A stretch of 64,000 nt of DNA from Phycisphaera sp. Lineage in GTDB: Bacteria > Planctomycetota > Phycisphaerae > Phycisphaerales > Phycisphaeraceae. The notes beneath the pieces are model-generated. The model was not told the origin of the DNA and did not search any database. It saw only the letters and a program-made list of their open reading frames with translations. Of this stretch, positions 23,652 to 34,985 are shown piece by piece. Both the position numbers and the translations under genes were made by a program. Position 1 is the stretch's first letter. Each line of letters opens with the position of its first letter. The stretch is from assembly GCA_016125215.1 (NCBI GenBank), contig WGMF01000029.1, positions 50,306 to 114,305 on the forward strand, in the 5' to 3' direction.

Positions 23652-24569
23652 TCACTTGCCCGCGTAGTCGATGATTCGGCTGATCTCGCTGCGCAGGTCT
23701 TTTCGGTGGACGATCCGGTCGACGAAGCCTTTTTCCTGTAAGTGTTCGCTGCGCTGGAAGCCCTCGGGCAGGTCCTGGCGCACGGTGTTGGCAATCACAC
23801 GTGGGCCTGCAAAACCGATCAGCGCCTTAGGCTCGGCCAGGATCACGTCGCCGAGCATCGCAAAGCTCGCGGTGACGCCGCCGGTCGTCGGGTCGGCCAG
23901 GACACTGATGAACAGACCGCCCTCCGAGTCGAGCCTCGCCAACGCCGCGGAGGTCTTGCTCATCTGCATCAGGCTCAGCGTGCTCTCCTGCATGCGCGCC
24001 CCGCCCGAGCAACTGACGATGATCAAAGGCAGGTCCGTCTCGATGGCCAACTCGATCGTCCGCGTGATCTTCTCACCCACGACGCAGCCCATCGACCCCA
24101 TCATGAATCGGCTGTCCATCGCGGCCAGCACGACGCCGCGGCCCTTGACGAACGCCTTGCCGCAGAGCACCGCGTCACGGTGGCCGGTCTTTTTCGATTC
24201 GCCTCGCAATCGTTCCGAGTACGGCTTAAGGTCGACAAAGCTCAACAGGTCCAACGGCGTGAGGTCTTCCCACATCGGCTCGAAGCTGCCGGGGTCGCAC
24301 AACTGCTCGACGCGCTCGTCCGCGCCGATGCGGAAATGGTGGTCGCACTCGGTGCAGACGTTGAGGTTCTGCTCGATGTTCTTGCGGTAGACCATCGCCT
24401 CGCACGACGGGCAGCGCATCCAAAGGCCCTCGGGCACCTCGCTGCGTTTGCCCGCTTCGGTGAGCTGGGCCAGCGTGCGCGGCGCGGGGGCGTCGGGCGG
24501 GTATTGCTGCGCTAACGAGGCGGCGGTTGGGGGGACGCCTTGCGAAGAAGCGGAGGGTGATTGCGACAT
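23652..24569 (-). CDS. accD: acetyl-CoA carboxylase carboxyltransferase subunit beta
   Basis: Beta subunit of the carboxyltransferase that makes malonyl-CoA for fatty-acid synthesis; ~305 residues from ATG 24567-24569. The zinc ribbon is MRCPSCEAMVYRK ... VCTECDHHF; the carboxyltransferase core includes MGSMGCVVGEKI, SCSGGARMQESTLSLMQM, and DPTTGGVTASFAMLGD. A Ser/Pro/Ala-rich extension precedes the zinc ribbon. Partner accA is not in this window. It ends beside the DUF1570 gene. Confidence 0.96.
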   Translation of the reverse strand: MSQSPSASSQGVPPTAASLAQQYPPDAPAPRTLAQLTEAGKRSEVPEGLWMRCPSCEAMVYRKNIEQNLNVCTECDHHFRIGADERVEQLCDPGSFEPMWEDLTPLDLLSFVDLKPYSERLRGESKKTGHRDAVLCGKAFVKGRGVVLAAMDSRFMMGSMGCVVGEKITRTIELAIETDLPLIIVSCSGGARMQESTLSLMQMSKTSAALARLDSEGGLFISVLADPTTGGVTASFAMLGDVILAEPKALIGFAGPRVIANTVRQDLPEGFQRSEHLQEKGFVDRIVHRKDLRSEISRIIDYAGK

Positions 24570-24636
24570 GGGGCCTCTGGGCGTTTTGTCCGGGACGTTT
24601 GAATTATACTCCCATTCATCTATTCGGAGTAACGCC

Positions 24637-25440
24637 ATGCGTATCATCAGGTTTCAGGGCGATTCGGGCCAAACCCACCACGGCATCGAGACCCAGGGCC
24701 AGCAAGCCGAGCTTGTCGAATTCGATCCCACGGGCACGTTCAAGCTCATCAGTCGCACCGCACGCATCGTCAAACGCCTCGCACCCATCGAGCCGACCAA
24801 CATCTATTGTATCGGCCTGAACTACCGCGCCCACGCCCAGGAAACCGGCGCCGCGATCCCCGAGCAGCCCGTCGTCTTCATGAAGCCGACTACCGCTGTG
24901 GCAAACCCGGGTGATCCGATCCTCATCCCTCGCTGCTGCACACACGGCGACGAGGTGGATTACGAGGTCGAACTGGCGGTTGTCATCGGCAAAGTCGGCC
25001 GAAACATCCCCGAAGAGCAAGCCCTCGATTACGTGATGGGTTACACGGTGGCCAACGATGTCTCCGCGCGCCGCTGGCAGAAACACTCCGGCGGCGGGCA
25101 GTGGATCCGTGGCAAGAGCTTCGACTCCTTCTGCCCGCTCGGCCCCGTCCTCGTCACACGCGACGAAATCCCCGACCCGCAGTCGTTGTCACTCTCCACC
25201 ACGCTCAACGGCAGCGTCATGCAAAGCTCGAACACCAGCGACATGATCTTCACCGTGGCCAGGCTCATCGCCTTCATCAGCATGGACACCACGCTCCTGC
25301 CCAACACCCTCATCCTCACCGGCACCCCGCAGGGCGTCGGCGTCGCCCGCAAACCCCCCGTCTTCCTCAAGCCCGGCGACACCGTGAAAGTCGAGATCGA
25401 CAAGATCGGCGCGATCACGTCCAACGTCGAACAGGGTTAA
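24637..25440 (+). CDS. fumarylacetoacetate hydrolase (FAH) family protein
   Basis: 267 residues from ATG 24637 (CGGAG upstream). Family signs: YCIGLNYRAHAQE, DEVDYEVELAVVIGK (acidic metal ligands), SARRWQKHSGGGQWIRGKSFDSFCPLGP, and TLILTGTPQGVGVAR. Members cleave C-C bonds in beta-keto acids or decarboxylate oxaloacetate; substrate not predictable here. It diverges from accD. Its TAA stop is the start of nested repeat N3. Confidence 0.9.
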   Translation: MRIIRFQGDSGQTHHGIETQGQQAELVEFDPTGTFKLISRTARIVKRLAPIEPTNIYCIGLNYRAHAQETGAAIPEQPVVFMKPTTAVANPGDPILIPRCCTHGDEVDYEVELAVVIGKVGRNIPEEQALDYVMGYTVANDVSARRWQKHSGGGQWIRGKSFDSFCPLGPVLVTRDEIPDPQSLSLSTTLNGSVMQSSNTSDMIFTVARLIAFISMDTTLLPNTLILTGTPQGVGVARKPPVFLKPGDTVKVEIDKIGAITSNVEQG

Positions 25441-25777
25441 CCGCCAAGACGCCGAGGACGCCAAGATCGGAAGGGAGGGGAGCGATCCGCGGTTGACGCG
25501 GATTTCGCAGAGTGAAGACAAAGATATTCAACGCAGAGGACGCAGAGGGCACAGAGAAGAGAGGAGTTAGGAGTTAGGAGGAAATTATATTTAGCCCGGT
25601 CGCTTGCGACCGGAGGGTCAACTTCTGAGATCATCAATCATCATTGGTTTATCCTCACTCCGCGCTCTCTGCGTCCTCTGCGGTGAATATCGCCTTGCTT
25701 CGCTCTGTATCTGCGAAATCTGCGTCATCTGCGGATTACTCTTCTCTCCCCTTGGCGACCTCGGCGTCTTGGCGGTT
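25439..25777. repeat. three-layer nested inverted repeat N3
   Basis: Layer 1: AACCGCCAAGACGCCGAGG... at 25439-25465 against 25751-25777, 26 of 27 matching. Layer 2: ATCCGCGGTTGACGCGGATT (~25484-25508) against AATCTGCGTCATCTGCGGAT (~25717-25737). Layer 3: ATATTCAACGCAGAGGACGC (~25524-25549) against GCGTCCTCTGCGGTGAATAT (~25670-25690). Centre: an AGGAGTTAGGAGTTAGGAGG tract, then TTTAGCCCGGTCGC, TT, GCGACCGG (~25590-25613), then a GATCATCAATCATCA tract. No gene; it lies between convergent genes. Layer 1 overlaps the stop of the FAH gene. Confidence 0.9.
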
Positions 25778-25784
25778 GCCCCGC

Positions 25785-26327
25785 TCAATGCACGTCGCCG
25801 ACGGAGCTTTCGCCCGTGGTGGGGTCGACGGTGATCGTGACCGACTGGCTGTGCATGGCCAGCGTGATTGTCGCGTCGGTGGTCTGGTCGAGTTGGCCGA
25901 AGATGCCAAAGCCCAGCACCGCGTCGCCGCCGAGGGAGTAGGACGAAATCGTCACGCCACCGAGCTGCGCAGCCCGGCCCTGGCCGAAGGTCGTGGTGTA
26001 GGGCTCGTGGCCGATCGGGTTGGTGATCGGCGTGGCGGGGTCCGACTTGGCGGCAATGAAATACTTGTGATTGGTCTGGTCGAGCACGAGGACGCGTGGG
26101 TCGTCACCGTGCGCGATGGACTCGACCTGGGTGTAATCGATGTCGGCTGCGAGCAGGCGCGCGGCGCTGCGGAGCTTGGTCGACGCGGTGTCACCCATCA
26201 TCGGCACAACCAGCGCCCCGGCGATGGCGAGGATCATCACCACGGTGAGCAGTTCGACAAGCGTAAAAGCTCGCCGACGGCGGTCGGCTGCCGGTGTCGC
26301 AACGGGATGGGGGGGTGGTCTGCGCAT
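25785..26327 (-). CDS. type II secretion pseudopilin, GspH-like
   Basis: 180 residues with a prepilin leader: Arg-rich start, then RAFTLVELLTVVMILAIAGALVV. The residue before the cleavage point is Ala rather than the usual Gly, tolerated in some pseudopilins. A soluble domain of ~130 residues follows (KLRSAARLLAADIDYTQVESIA), as in GspH/FimT. It diverges from the two other pseudopilin genes at 26566 and 27261 and so belongs to the same system. Confidence 0.8.
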   Translation of the reverse strand: MRRPPPHPVATPAADRRRRAFTLVELLTVVMILAIAGALVVPMMGDTASTKLRSAARLLAADIDYTQVESIAHGDDPRVLVLDQTNHKYFIAAKSDPATPITNPIGHEPYTTTFGQGRAAQLGGVTISSYSLGGDAVLGFGIFGQLDQTTDATITLAMHSQSVTITVDPTTGESSVGDVH

Positions 26328-26565
26328 AAGGACACACGGGAACGGGGGCTTGATGAGTTATCGACACAAGCGGGCAGGGGCTTTGTCCGTGGGTGAGGGA
26401 AGATCGCCGGGCAGGGGGCGGAAACGAGGAAAATTAGGGATTATTCGGGCCTGTGTCTGAACAGGGCTGAGGATTGTGCCGAATGGGTAAGGGGGCGTTC
26501 CGGGCGATTACGGTCTGTCCGTGCGCGCCGTGTCGAACAGGCGGTCTATCAGGCGGTCTAACAGA

Positions 26566-27264
26566 ATGTCACACTCGCAACCCACGCGCCGAGGCAAGCC
26601 GGCAACCCGCTCAAGAGCGGTCGGGTTCACGTTGATGGAGGTGCTCATTGCCTCGACGATCCTTGCGTTCTCCGTGGCAGCGATCACGCAGGCCATCGTC
26701 GCCGGCCAGACGCAGTCCTATGAAGCCCTCCACGAGTACCGCGCGTTGTCTTTGGCAGAAGCGCTGATGGAAGAAATCCTGGCCAAGCCCTACGACGACC
26801 CGGAGGGTGCGACGGACATCGGACCCGACGCGGGTGAAACCACGAGAGCGCTCTTTGACAATGTCGATGACTACCACGGCTACACCGAGGCTGCGGGCAC
26901 CGTGGCCGACGAGGCGGGCCTTGTCTATCCCGCGCCGTTTACAGACTTCTCCCGCTCGGTGACGGTCTCCGACGCTTCGCAGGGCATCGCCGGCCTCGGG
27001 GTCACGCTCTACGGCGTCACCGTCACCGTCACCGTCACCGATGAACGTGGCAGGCAGTGGACCATCGCGCGGTTCGTGCAGGAAGCCGACTCGGTCACGG
27101 AGGCTTATTCCGAAGAGGATTCGGACAGTTTCGCCCAGGGGACGCTGGGCGATTCGTCCGGGTCTGTTGCGGACTCGACGCCCGAGGATTCGTCCGGTGT
27201 GGCCTCGCCGGTTCCCGATACCGTACCGGGTCAAACCACCCGTCGAAGGAGGCGACGGCGGTGA
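26566..27264 (+). CDS. pseudopilin, GspI-like
   Basis: 232 residues from ATG 26566 (a GTG at 26521 is a weaker choice). Prepilin signal RAVGFTLMEVLIASTILAFS with Gly-Phe cleavage and Glu5. The N-terminal helix is followed by a beta domain (~70-180) and an acidic Ser/Asp/Glu tail ending in a poly-Arg run (TTRRRRRRR). The TGA stop overlaps the GTG start of the next gene by four bases, so translation is coupled. Confidence 0.8.
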   Translation: MSHSQPTRRGKPATRSRAVGFTLMEVLIASTILAFSVAAITQAIVAGQTQSYEALHEYRALSLAEALMEEILAKPYDDPEGATDIGPDAGETTRALFDNVDDYHGYTEAAGTVADEAGLVYPAPFTDFSRSVTVSDASQGIAGLGVTLYGVTVTVTVTDERGRQWTIARFVQEADSVTEAYSEEDSDSFAQGTLGDSSGSVADSTPEDSSGVASPVPDTVPGQTTRRRRRRR

Positions 27265-27917
27265 GTCACATCAAGACAACACTTCCACTACGCATCACGG
27301 CTGCACGCCGGGGCATGACGATCTTCGAGTTGTTGATCGCGCTCTCCGCCACCGCGTTGATCGGCATGGCCATTGCGTCGATGCTCTTTGCCACCACGCA
27401 CGGCACGGAGTCGAGCAAGGACATGCGCGTGCTCGTGGTCAAGGAGCGCACCGTCACCGGCCGCCTCGCCGCCGCGATCCGTTCATCCAAGATGATTCTC
27501 TCTTCCGGGGGCGATTACATGGTGCTGTGGATGTACGACACCGACGGCTCGGGCAAGCCCAACCGCGACGAAATCCGCTACATCGAGCGCGTCAACGGCT
27601 CGGGCGAGCTGTGGTCCTACACCGTCGATTGGCCCGACGCGTGGTCCACCGACACGATCTCTTCCAACAACACCGAATACGAATTGACCGCGAACTTTGC
27701 GTCCCTGATCCCCGCGCTCAAGACCCAGAGCTGGTTTGTCGGCGAGAAGTGGGGCACGGGCGTGAGCGCGTGGACGACGGCACTCAACGACACCGACGCC
27801 CAGGCCGCAACTTTGGCAAGCTACCGCCTGACATTTACCGCCGGCGATCTATCCGACCTGGCGGTCGGGGCCGCGGCCCTGCGCAACAGCGGCGTCGTCG
27901 GCGGGACGTTGAATTGA
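27261..27917 (+). CDS. pseudopilin, GspJ-like
   Basis: 218 residues starting at GTG 27261, which overlaps the preceding TGA (GTGA). Prepilin motif ARRGMTIFELLIALSATALIG with Gly-Met cleavage and Glu at +5. The long soluble domain has the DGSGKPNRDEIRYIERVNGSGELW pattern. GspH, I and J are minor pseudopilins that cap a type II secretion or type IV pilus fibre; the main assembly genes are not in this window. A CTTCCGGGGG word lies at 27502-27511. Confidence 0.8.
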   Translation: MSHIKTTLPLRITAARRGMTIFELLIALSATALIGMAIASMLFATTHGTESSKDMRVLVVKERTVTGRLAAAIRSSKMILSSGGDYMVLWMYDTDGSGKPNRDEIRYIERVNGSGELWSYTVDWPDAWSTDTISSNNTEYELTANFASLIPALKTQSWFVGEKWGTGVSAWTTALNDTDAQAATLASYRLTFTAGDLSDLAVGAAALRNSGVVGGTLN

Positions 27918-27928
27918 GCTGTTGGGCC

Positions 27929-27946
27929 AAGCCCCTGTGTGGGCTT
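27929..27946. terminator. hairpin between convergent genes
   Basis: AAGCCC, CTGTGT, GGGCTT lies just after the GspJ-like gene and touches the stop of the DUF3147 gene. There is no strong T run; weak terminator candidate. Confidence 0.35.
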
Positions 27947-28292
27947 ACACGTTCACGCCCATCTTGCGCAGGCCCAGCATCATCAGGCTGTAACAGCCCA
28001 CCATGATGATTGTCGCCAGGGCCATGCTCAACGCGAAGGGGAGCTTCTTGAGCAGCAGCGGCAGCGCGATGAAAAACGTCAGTGACGGGATGACCAGCCA
28101 GAAGATGCTCCACGACAGGGCTGAAACTTTCGTGACATCGTGCGTGTCGATGTAGAGCCAGATCATGGCCAGGAACGAGACCAACGGCAGCGACGCGAGC
28201 AGCCCGCCGACCGTGGCGTACCGTTTGGAGATTTCAGAGACGAGCACGATCAGGGCCGCGGAGAGGATGAGTTTGGTCAGGTAGTATCCCAT
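27945..28292 (-). CDS. DUF3147 family membrane protein
   Basis: 115 residues, almost entirely membrane-embedded in four helices: YYLTKLILSAALIVLVSEI, GLLASLPLVSFLAMIWLYI, SWSIFWLVIPSLTFFIALPL and ALSMALATIIMVGCYSLMML. The 'SEISKR ... GGLLASLPLVSFLAMIWLY' block is the signature I associate with DUF3147. Function unknown. Confidence 0.85.
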   Translation of the reverse strand: MGYYLTKLILSAALIVLVSEISKRYATVGGLLASLPLVSFLAMIWLYIDTHDVTKVSALSWSIFWLVIPSLTFFIALPLLLKKLPFALSMALATIIMVGCYSLMMLGLRKMGVNV

Positions 28293-28359
28293 CTTATGCC
28301 CATCGCGGATCTTCGTGTTTCCTCCTCCGAAGCGATCCGACGTACGGGGGTCAGGTCAT

Positions 28360-28697
28360 TCAATGGGTTTCGGCTAACCGATCGAGGATGCCAAGGAGTT
28401 CGGGTACCTTGTGGGTAACAACATCCCAGAGGATATCGTCATCGATACCGAAGGAGCCATGGGCGATTACGTTTCGTAAGCCCGTGACTCTGCGCCAATC
28501 CACATCGGTTGCCCGGGACCGTCATGTTCGGGCAGGAACTTCGCGGCTTCGCCGACGATCTCCAGATTGCGGACCACCGCGTCATAGGCCATGTCGTTGC
28601 TCTGAAGTTGGTCGATCGTCATGCCATCGGTGTACCTCAGCACCTTCCGGCACGCCTGGCGCATGTCATCCAGATACAGCCGCCAGTCACGCGACAC
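28360..28697 (-). pseudogene. hepT: hepT toxin, frameshifted
   Basis: HEPN-domain ribonuclease toxin of the MntA/HepT system. From GTG 28697 the frame reads MSRDWRLYLDDMRQACRKVL ... AVVRNLEIVGEAAKFLPEHD, then breaks near 28506 and stops at 28467. One frame over, the rest of HepT continues: WRRVTGLRNVIAHGSFGIDD ... HKVPELLGILDRLAETH, ending at 28360. Adding one G after CCG in CCGATGTGG would restore the natural QPDVDWRRV junction. The lost part holds the RNVIAH (Rx4H) catalytic motif, so the toxin should be dead unless this is a sequencing error or programmed shift. Confidence 0.8.
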
Positions 28698-28983
28698 GCA
28701 CCGCCTCGCTTTCTACGAGGGGTCGCATGCGGTTCTTTAACGCGGCGTGCGTGACGAGGTCAACCGAACAGGCTAACAGGTCTTCAAGGTAATCCTTCAA
28801 GTCCATGTACAGGTCAAACGTGGCGGTGCTGTTGAACTGCACCAGCACGTCGACATCGCTGCCGGGGGTCATCTCGCCGCGTGCGGCAGAGCCAAACACC
28901 GCAAGGGATTGGACGCCGTAACGCTCATGCAACTCGGTTGCGTGTGCGCGAAGCACGCTCAAGATGTCGCTGCTTGTCGGCAT
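28687..28983 (-). CDS. mntA: MntA-type nucleotidyltransferase antitoxin
   Basis: 98 residues from ATG 28981-28983. Minimal nucleotidyltransferase: VQSLAVFGSAARGEMTPGSDVDVLV (GSxARG with the Asp pair). In characterised systems MntA blocks HepT by adding AMP to a Tyr near the RNase motif. It overlaps the hepT start by 11 bp, the usual order. Its partner is frameshifted, so it may now be an orphan antitoxin. Confidence 0.9.
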   Translation of the reverse strand: MPTSSDILSVLRAHATELHERYGVQSLAVFGSAARGEMTPGSDVDVLVQFNSTATFDLYMDLKDYLEDLLACSVDLVTHAALKNRMRPLVESEAVRVA

Positions 28984-29082
28984 CGATTGACTTCCGCATT
29001 CGACGGAAACGTTCCATACCCGCCAGTGTACCCGGTCATGTGGATCAAACAAACAAAATGAATCGACTTCCGTTGAGCCGTC

Positions 29083-30495
29083 TCACGTTTGCTCCGCCGT
29101 CGCGAACTGGCGTTTGAGCGCCTGGCCGCCCAGTCGTTTGCCCACCTCCCACATCGGGCCGCTCACCCGGCTGCACGAGGCGACGACTTTATCAAACGCA
29201 TCGGCGATGTGGTCCACGTCGGCTTCGCTCAGCACCAGGGGCGGGATGAGTTTGATGACGTCGAGGTGGTGCCCCGCGGTCTGGGCCAGGATGTGGTGGT
29301 CAGTCAAGAGCGGCATGAGGATCGCCTGCGGGAAGAGGCTGGGGTCGAGCTTGTGGATGATCTTCCACTGCGTCTTGAGCATCAGGCCTCGCGGCTCGTG
29401 GAACTCGACCGCCACCATCAGGCCCTTGCCCCGCACCTCTTTGACCAGCTCGTATTTGCCGACCATTTGTGAAAGTTTTTCGACAAGAAGCCTGCCCATC
29501 GACGCGGCGCGCTCGACAATCCTTTCTTCACGCAGCACGTGCAGCGTCGCCAGCCCCGCGGCCATCGCCAGTTCGTTCTGGCCGAATGTCGTGCTGTGGA
29601 CCACGCAGCGGTCGAGCGACGAAAAGACCTTGTCGTGGACCCATCGCTTGCTGAGCACCGCGCCCACCGGCACATAACCCCCCGAGAGCGCCTTGGCACA
29701 CACGAGGATGTCCGGGTCGTCGGCAGGCGAAACCCAGTTCTGGCAGGCCCACATCTTGCCCGTGCGCCCGAAGCCGGTCTGCACCTCGTCGGCGACATAG
29801 AGTGAACCCAATTGCTTACACAGTCGCGCGACGCTCGGCAGGTAATCTTCCGGGGGGATGTTGACGCCCTTGCCCTGGATCGGTTCGACGATGAAGGCCG
29901 CCACGTCTTTCTTGGCCAGTTCACGTTCGAGCGCAGCCACGTCGCCATAGGGCACAGCGTCGCAGTCACCGAGCATCGGGCCAAAGCCCTCCTTGAACTC
30001 GTCGTTGCCGTTGATGGCTAACGCGCCGCAGGTCAAACCGTGGAAGGATTTTTTCGCGTGGAGGATGCGCGTGCGACCCGTGGCGGCGCGGGCGTACTTG
30101 ATGGCGGTCTCGATCCCTTCGGCCCCGGAGTTGGTGAAGAAAACGGTATCTAAAGTTGGTGAAGGGGCAATGGCGATCAGCTCGCGTGCCAACACCCCCG
30201 ACAACGTCGGCGTCCCCATCTTGATGAGGTTGGGCAGGTCCAGGTCCATCGCCTGCTTGAGCGCGTCGCGCACGACGGGGTGGTTGCGCCCGAGGTTGAA
30301 CACAGCATACCCGCCGAGGCAGTCGAGGTATTGCGTGCCCTTGTCGTCGTAGAGGTAGGGGCCTTGCCCGCGCACGAAGCGGATGTCGTACCCGATGATG
30401 CGCAGCACCTTCGCCATCGCGGGGTTGATGTGCTTTTCGGTCAGGGCCAGGGAGGGGCAGTGGTTCTGGTCGAGCAGGGCTTTGAGGTCGAGCAT
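29083..30495 (-). CDS. class III (ornithine/acetylornithine-type) aminotransferase
   Basis: 470 residues, PLP-dependent. Motifs: YLDCLGGYAVFNLGRNHP, FFTNSGAEGIETAIKYARAATGR, SFHGLTCGAL, ADEVQTGFGRTGKMWACQ (Asp of PLP binding), and the lysine in DILVCAKALSGGYVPVGAVL. A long N-terminal extension (LLDQNHCPSLALTEKHINPAMAK) and a full C-terminal domain make it longer than ArgD. The substrate amine is not predictable. GH57 lies upstream on the same strand. Confidence 0.9.
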   Translation of the reverse strand: MLDLKALLDQNHCPSLALTEKHINPAMAKVLRIIGYDIRFVRGQGPYLYDDKGTQYLDCLGGYAVFNLGRNHPVVRDALKQAMDLDLPNLIKMGTPTLSGVLARELIAIAPSPTLDTVFFTNSGAEGIETAIKYARAATGRTRILHAKKSFHGLTCGALAINGNDEFKEGFGPMLGDCDAVPYGDVAALERELAKKDVAAFIVEPIQGKGVNIPPEDYLPSVARLCKQLGSLYVADEVQTGFGRTGKMWACQNWVSPADDPDILVCAKALSGGYVPVGAVLSKRWVHDKVFSSLDRCVVHSTTFGQNELAMAAGLATLHVLREERIVERAASMGRLLVEKLSQMVGKYELVKEVRGKGLMVAVEFHEPRGLMLKTQWKIIHKLDPSLFPQAILMPLLTDHHILAQTAGHHLDVIKLIPPLVLSEADVDHIADAFDKVVASCSRVSGPMWEVGKRLGGQALKRQFATAEQT

Positions 30496-30560
30496 GTTCG
30501 TGGACTCCGATTCAGGAGTCTATCCCGTCCGTGGCTAAAAGAAAGTCCGCTTCCCCCGCG

Positions 30561-31763
30561 TCAACCGGCCTGTTCCACCCGGCTGCGCAGGTTGTCCAGC
30601 ACGTTCATGAAGTTGATGTACGAATCGTAGGGCGATTCGTAGGGGTTGAAATACTTGTGGACATCGCCATCGGCAAAAAACTTCGTACACATGTAGTAGA
30701 AGTGATCGCTCGACGTGAGCCGGCGCCAGTCGCGGAGGATATCGGCGTCCTTCGTGGCTTTGACCGGGTCTTCGAGTTTGTAAAGCTCGTGCAGCGCGTT
30801 GGACTGCATCGCATTGCCCAACCACGCGGAGAGGTCGCGCTCCGTGTCGGCCCAGCTCGTCATGTGCGGTGAGTCATAAACATCCGACGCGGGGCAGCTC
30901 TCGATCACCTGCGTCGGGGTCTTGAAGTCGATGCCGTCCAGCGTCATCAGCTCCTTGGGCAACGCACGGAGAAACTCGAAGATGCCCGTCTCTTCCCACT
31001 GGTGTTCCCCGAGCGTTTCGTAATCCATGAAGAGGTTGCACGTCCGACCATTCGGCGCGGCCGTGGTTGTGGCGTCGATCCGTTTAACCCACCGCGCATA
31101 CTTGTCCGCCGTCAACGGCCACTCCGGCCAGGAGCGGTTGGAAAAACGAAACGCGATATCGTCGCTCAGACGGTAGTTCTTGAGCAGCAGCGTGATGCCC
31201 TGCGTGCCCGGGATGTGGTAGGGGTGGTTCGGCGTGCGCTTGCCCAGCACGTGGTCCGCGCCCTCAGCCAGGATGCCCTTGTAAACCCCCCAGGTCCCGA
31301 CGTACGACGCAAGGTCGTTGTTGTAGATCAGCTCCGTATTGCGAAAGACCGTCGGCGTTTGGCCGAACAGCTCGGCGATGAGTTTGCGGTGCAACTCGAC
31401 CTGTTCACGGAACTCGTCCCGGCTGTAGAGGAACGCCAGCGAGTGGTGGTACGTCTCCGAGAGAAACTCGACGCAGCCCGTGCGTGCCAGTTCCTGCAGC
31501 AGCGTGATGACGCGCGGCGCGTGCTCACGCAACTGTTCGAGCACGATGCCCGAGAGGCTCATCGCAAAACGGAACCGCCCCTCGTACTGCCTGACGAGGT
31601 CCAGCAGCAAGCCCGTGGCCGGCAGGTAACACTTGCCCGCGATCTTCTTGAGGATCGCGCTGTTGTTTTCCTCGTCGAAATACGCTGTGTCGATGTCGAA
31701 CACGCTGTACCGACGCAGACGCATCGGCTGGTGGACCTGGAAATACATGCACACCGACACCAT
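30561..31763 (-). CDS. glycoside hydrolase family 57 (alpha-amylase type)
   Basis: 400 residues, starting MVSVCMYFQVHQPMRLRRY, the typical GH57 beginning with the HQP motif. The catalytic Glu is in TVFRNTELIYNND and the Asp in CNLFMDYETLGEHQ. Other conserved blocks: EFLSETYHHSLAFLY and the C-terminal YYMCTKFFADGDVHKYFNPY. Members act on alpha-1,4-glucans in the cytoplasm. It diverges from alaS. Confidence 0.92.
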   Translation of the reverse strand: MVSVCMYFQVHQPMRLRRYSVFDIDTAYFDEENNSAILKKIAGKCYLPATGLLLDLVRQYEGRFRFAMSLSGIVLEQLREHAPRVITLLQELARTGCVEFLSETYHHSLAFLYSRDEFREQVELHRKLIAELFGQTPTVFRNTELIYNNDLASYVGTWGVYKGILAEGADHVLGKRTPNHPYHIPGTQGITLLLKNYRLSDDIAFRFSNRSWPEWPLTADKYARWVKRIDATTTAAPNGRTCNLFMDYETLGEHQWEETGIFEFLRALPKELMTLDGIDFKTPTQVIESCPASDVYDSPHMTSWADTERDLSAWLGNAMQSNALHELYKLEDPVKATKDADILRDWRRLTSSDHFYYMCTKFFADGDVHKYFNPYESPYDSYINFMNVLDNLRSRVEQAG

Positions 31764-31816
31764 ACGCTCGACACTCCATCAAACAGAGCCACCATTGTGA
31801 GCATGGCTCAACACTT

Positions 31817-31880
31817 TGCAAACCCTCACCTGCAAAACCCACACCCTCCCCTGCAAAGCCCACACCCTCCGGGTGTGGGA
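31817..31880. repeat. palindromic repeat upstream of alaS
   Basis: Units of TGCAAA-R-CCCACACCC occur in tandem from ~31817, ending in CCCACACCC, TCC, GGGTGTGGG (hairpin with 9-bp stem, 3-base loop, 31859-31879). It is the sister copy of the element inside intI (10812-10863), with the stem changed on both sides. It lies 81 bp before the alaS start in a divergent promoter region. Confidence 0.75.
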
Positions 31881-31960
31881 CGACACGCTAACCGCCCCCA
31901 CATCCCCCGCTATACTGTCCCCTCGATATCTCAACCCAAGCCCCATCCCGCACCCAACCT

Positions 31961-34708
<2,748 letters not shown>

Positions 34709-34724
34709 GTCGCTATCCATATCA

Positions 34725-34962
34725 ACCGCAGAGACACAGAGGCACAGAGAGGGGGCCGGAGTGATCCGCAGATTCGGCGGATACAAACCGGAACAAAGCC
34801 AGTTTCAACACAGAGGACACAGAGGACACAGAGAACACAGATAGGAGATGGGTCTGACACAAACTGGTTTCTCAGCGTCCTTTGCGTCCTCTGTGTTAAA
34901 GGTATTCTGTCTTAATCCGTGAAATCTGCGTAATCTGCGGATTGTTATCTTCTCTGCTCTGT
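34725..34962. repeat. nested inverted repeat N4 (downstream of alaS)
   Basis: Outer word ACCGCAGAGACACAGAGGC (~34725) against CTCTGCTCTGTGGGGTT (~34952); middle ATCCGCAGATTCGGCGGAT (34764-34782) against AATCTGCGTAATCTGCGGAT (34923-34942); inner TTCAACACAGAGGACACAGA (~34804) against GCGTCCTCTGTGTTAAA (~34884-34900). The centre here lacks the TTTAGCCCGG hairpin. It separates the convergent genes alaS and 34986; no gene inside. Confidence 0.8.
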
Positions 34963-34985
34963 GGGGTTCATGATCATATGAGGTT

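Noticed and set aside
24448..24636. Upstream extension of the FAH-family gene overlapping accD
   Set aside because: It is antisense to the accD start; the ATG at 24637 has a good ribosome site and starts the family's conserved N-terminus.
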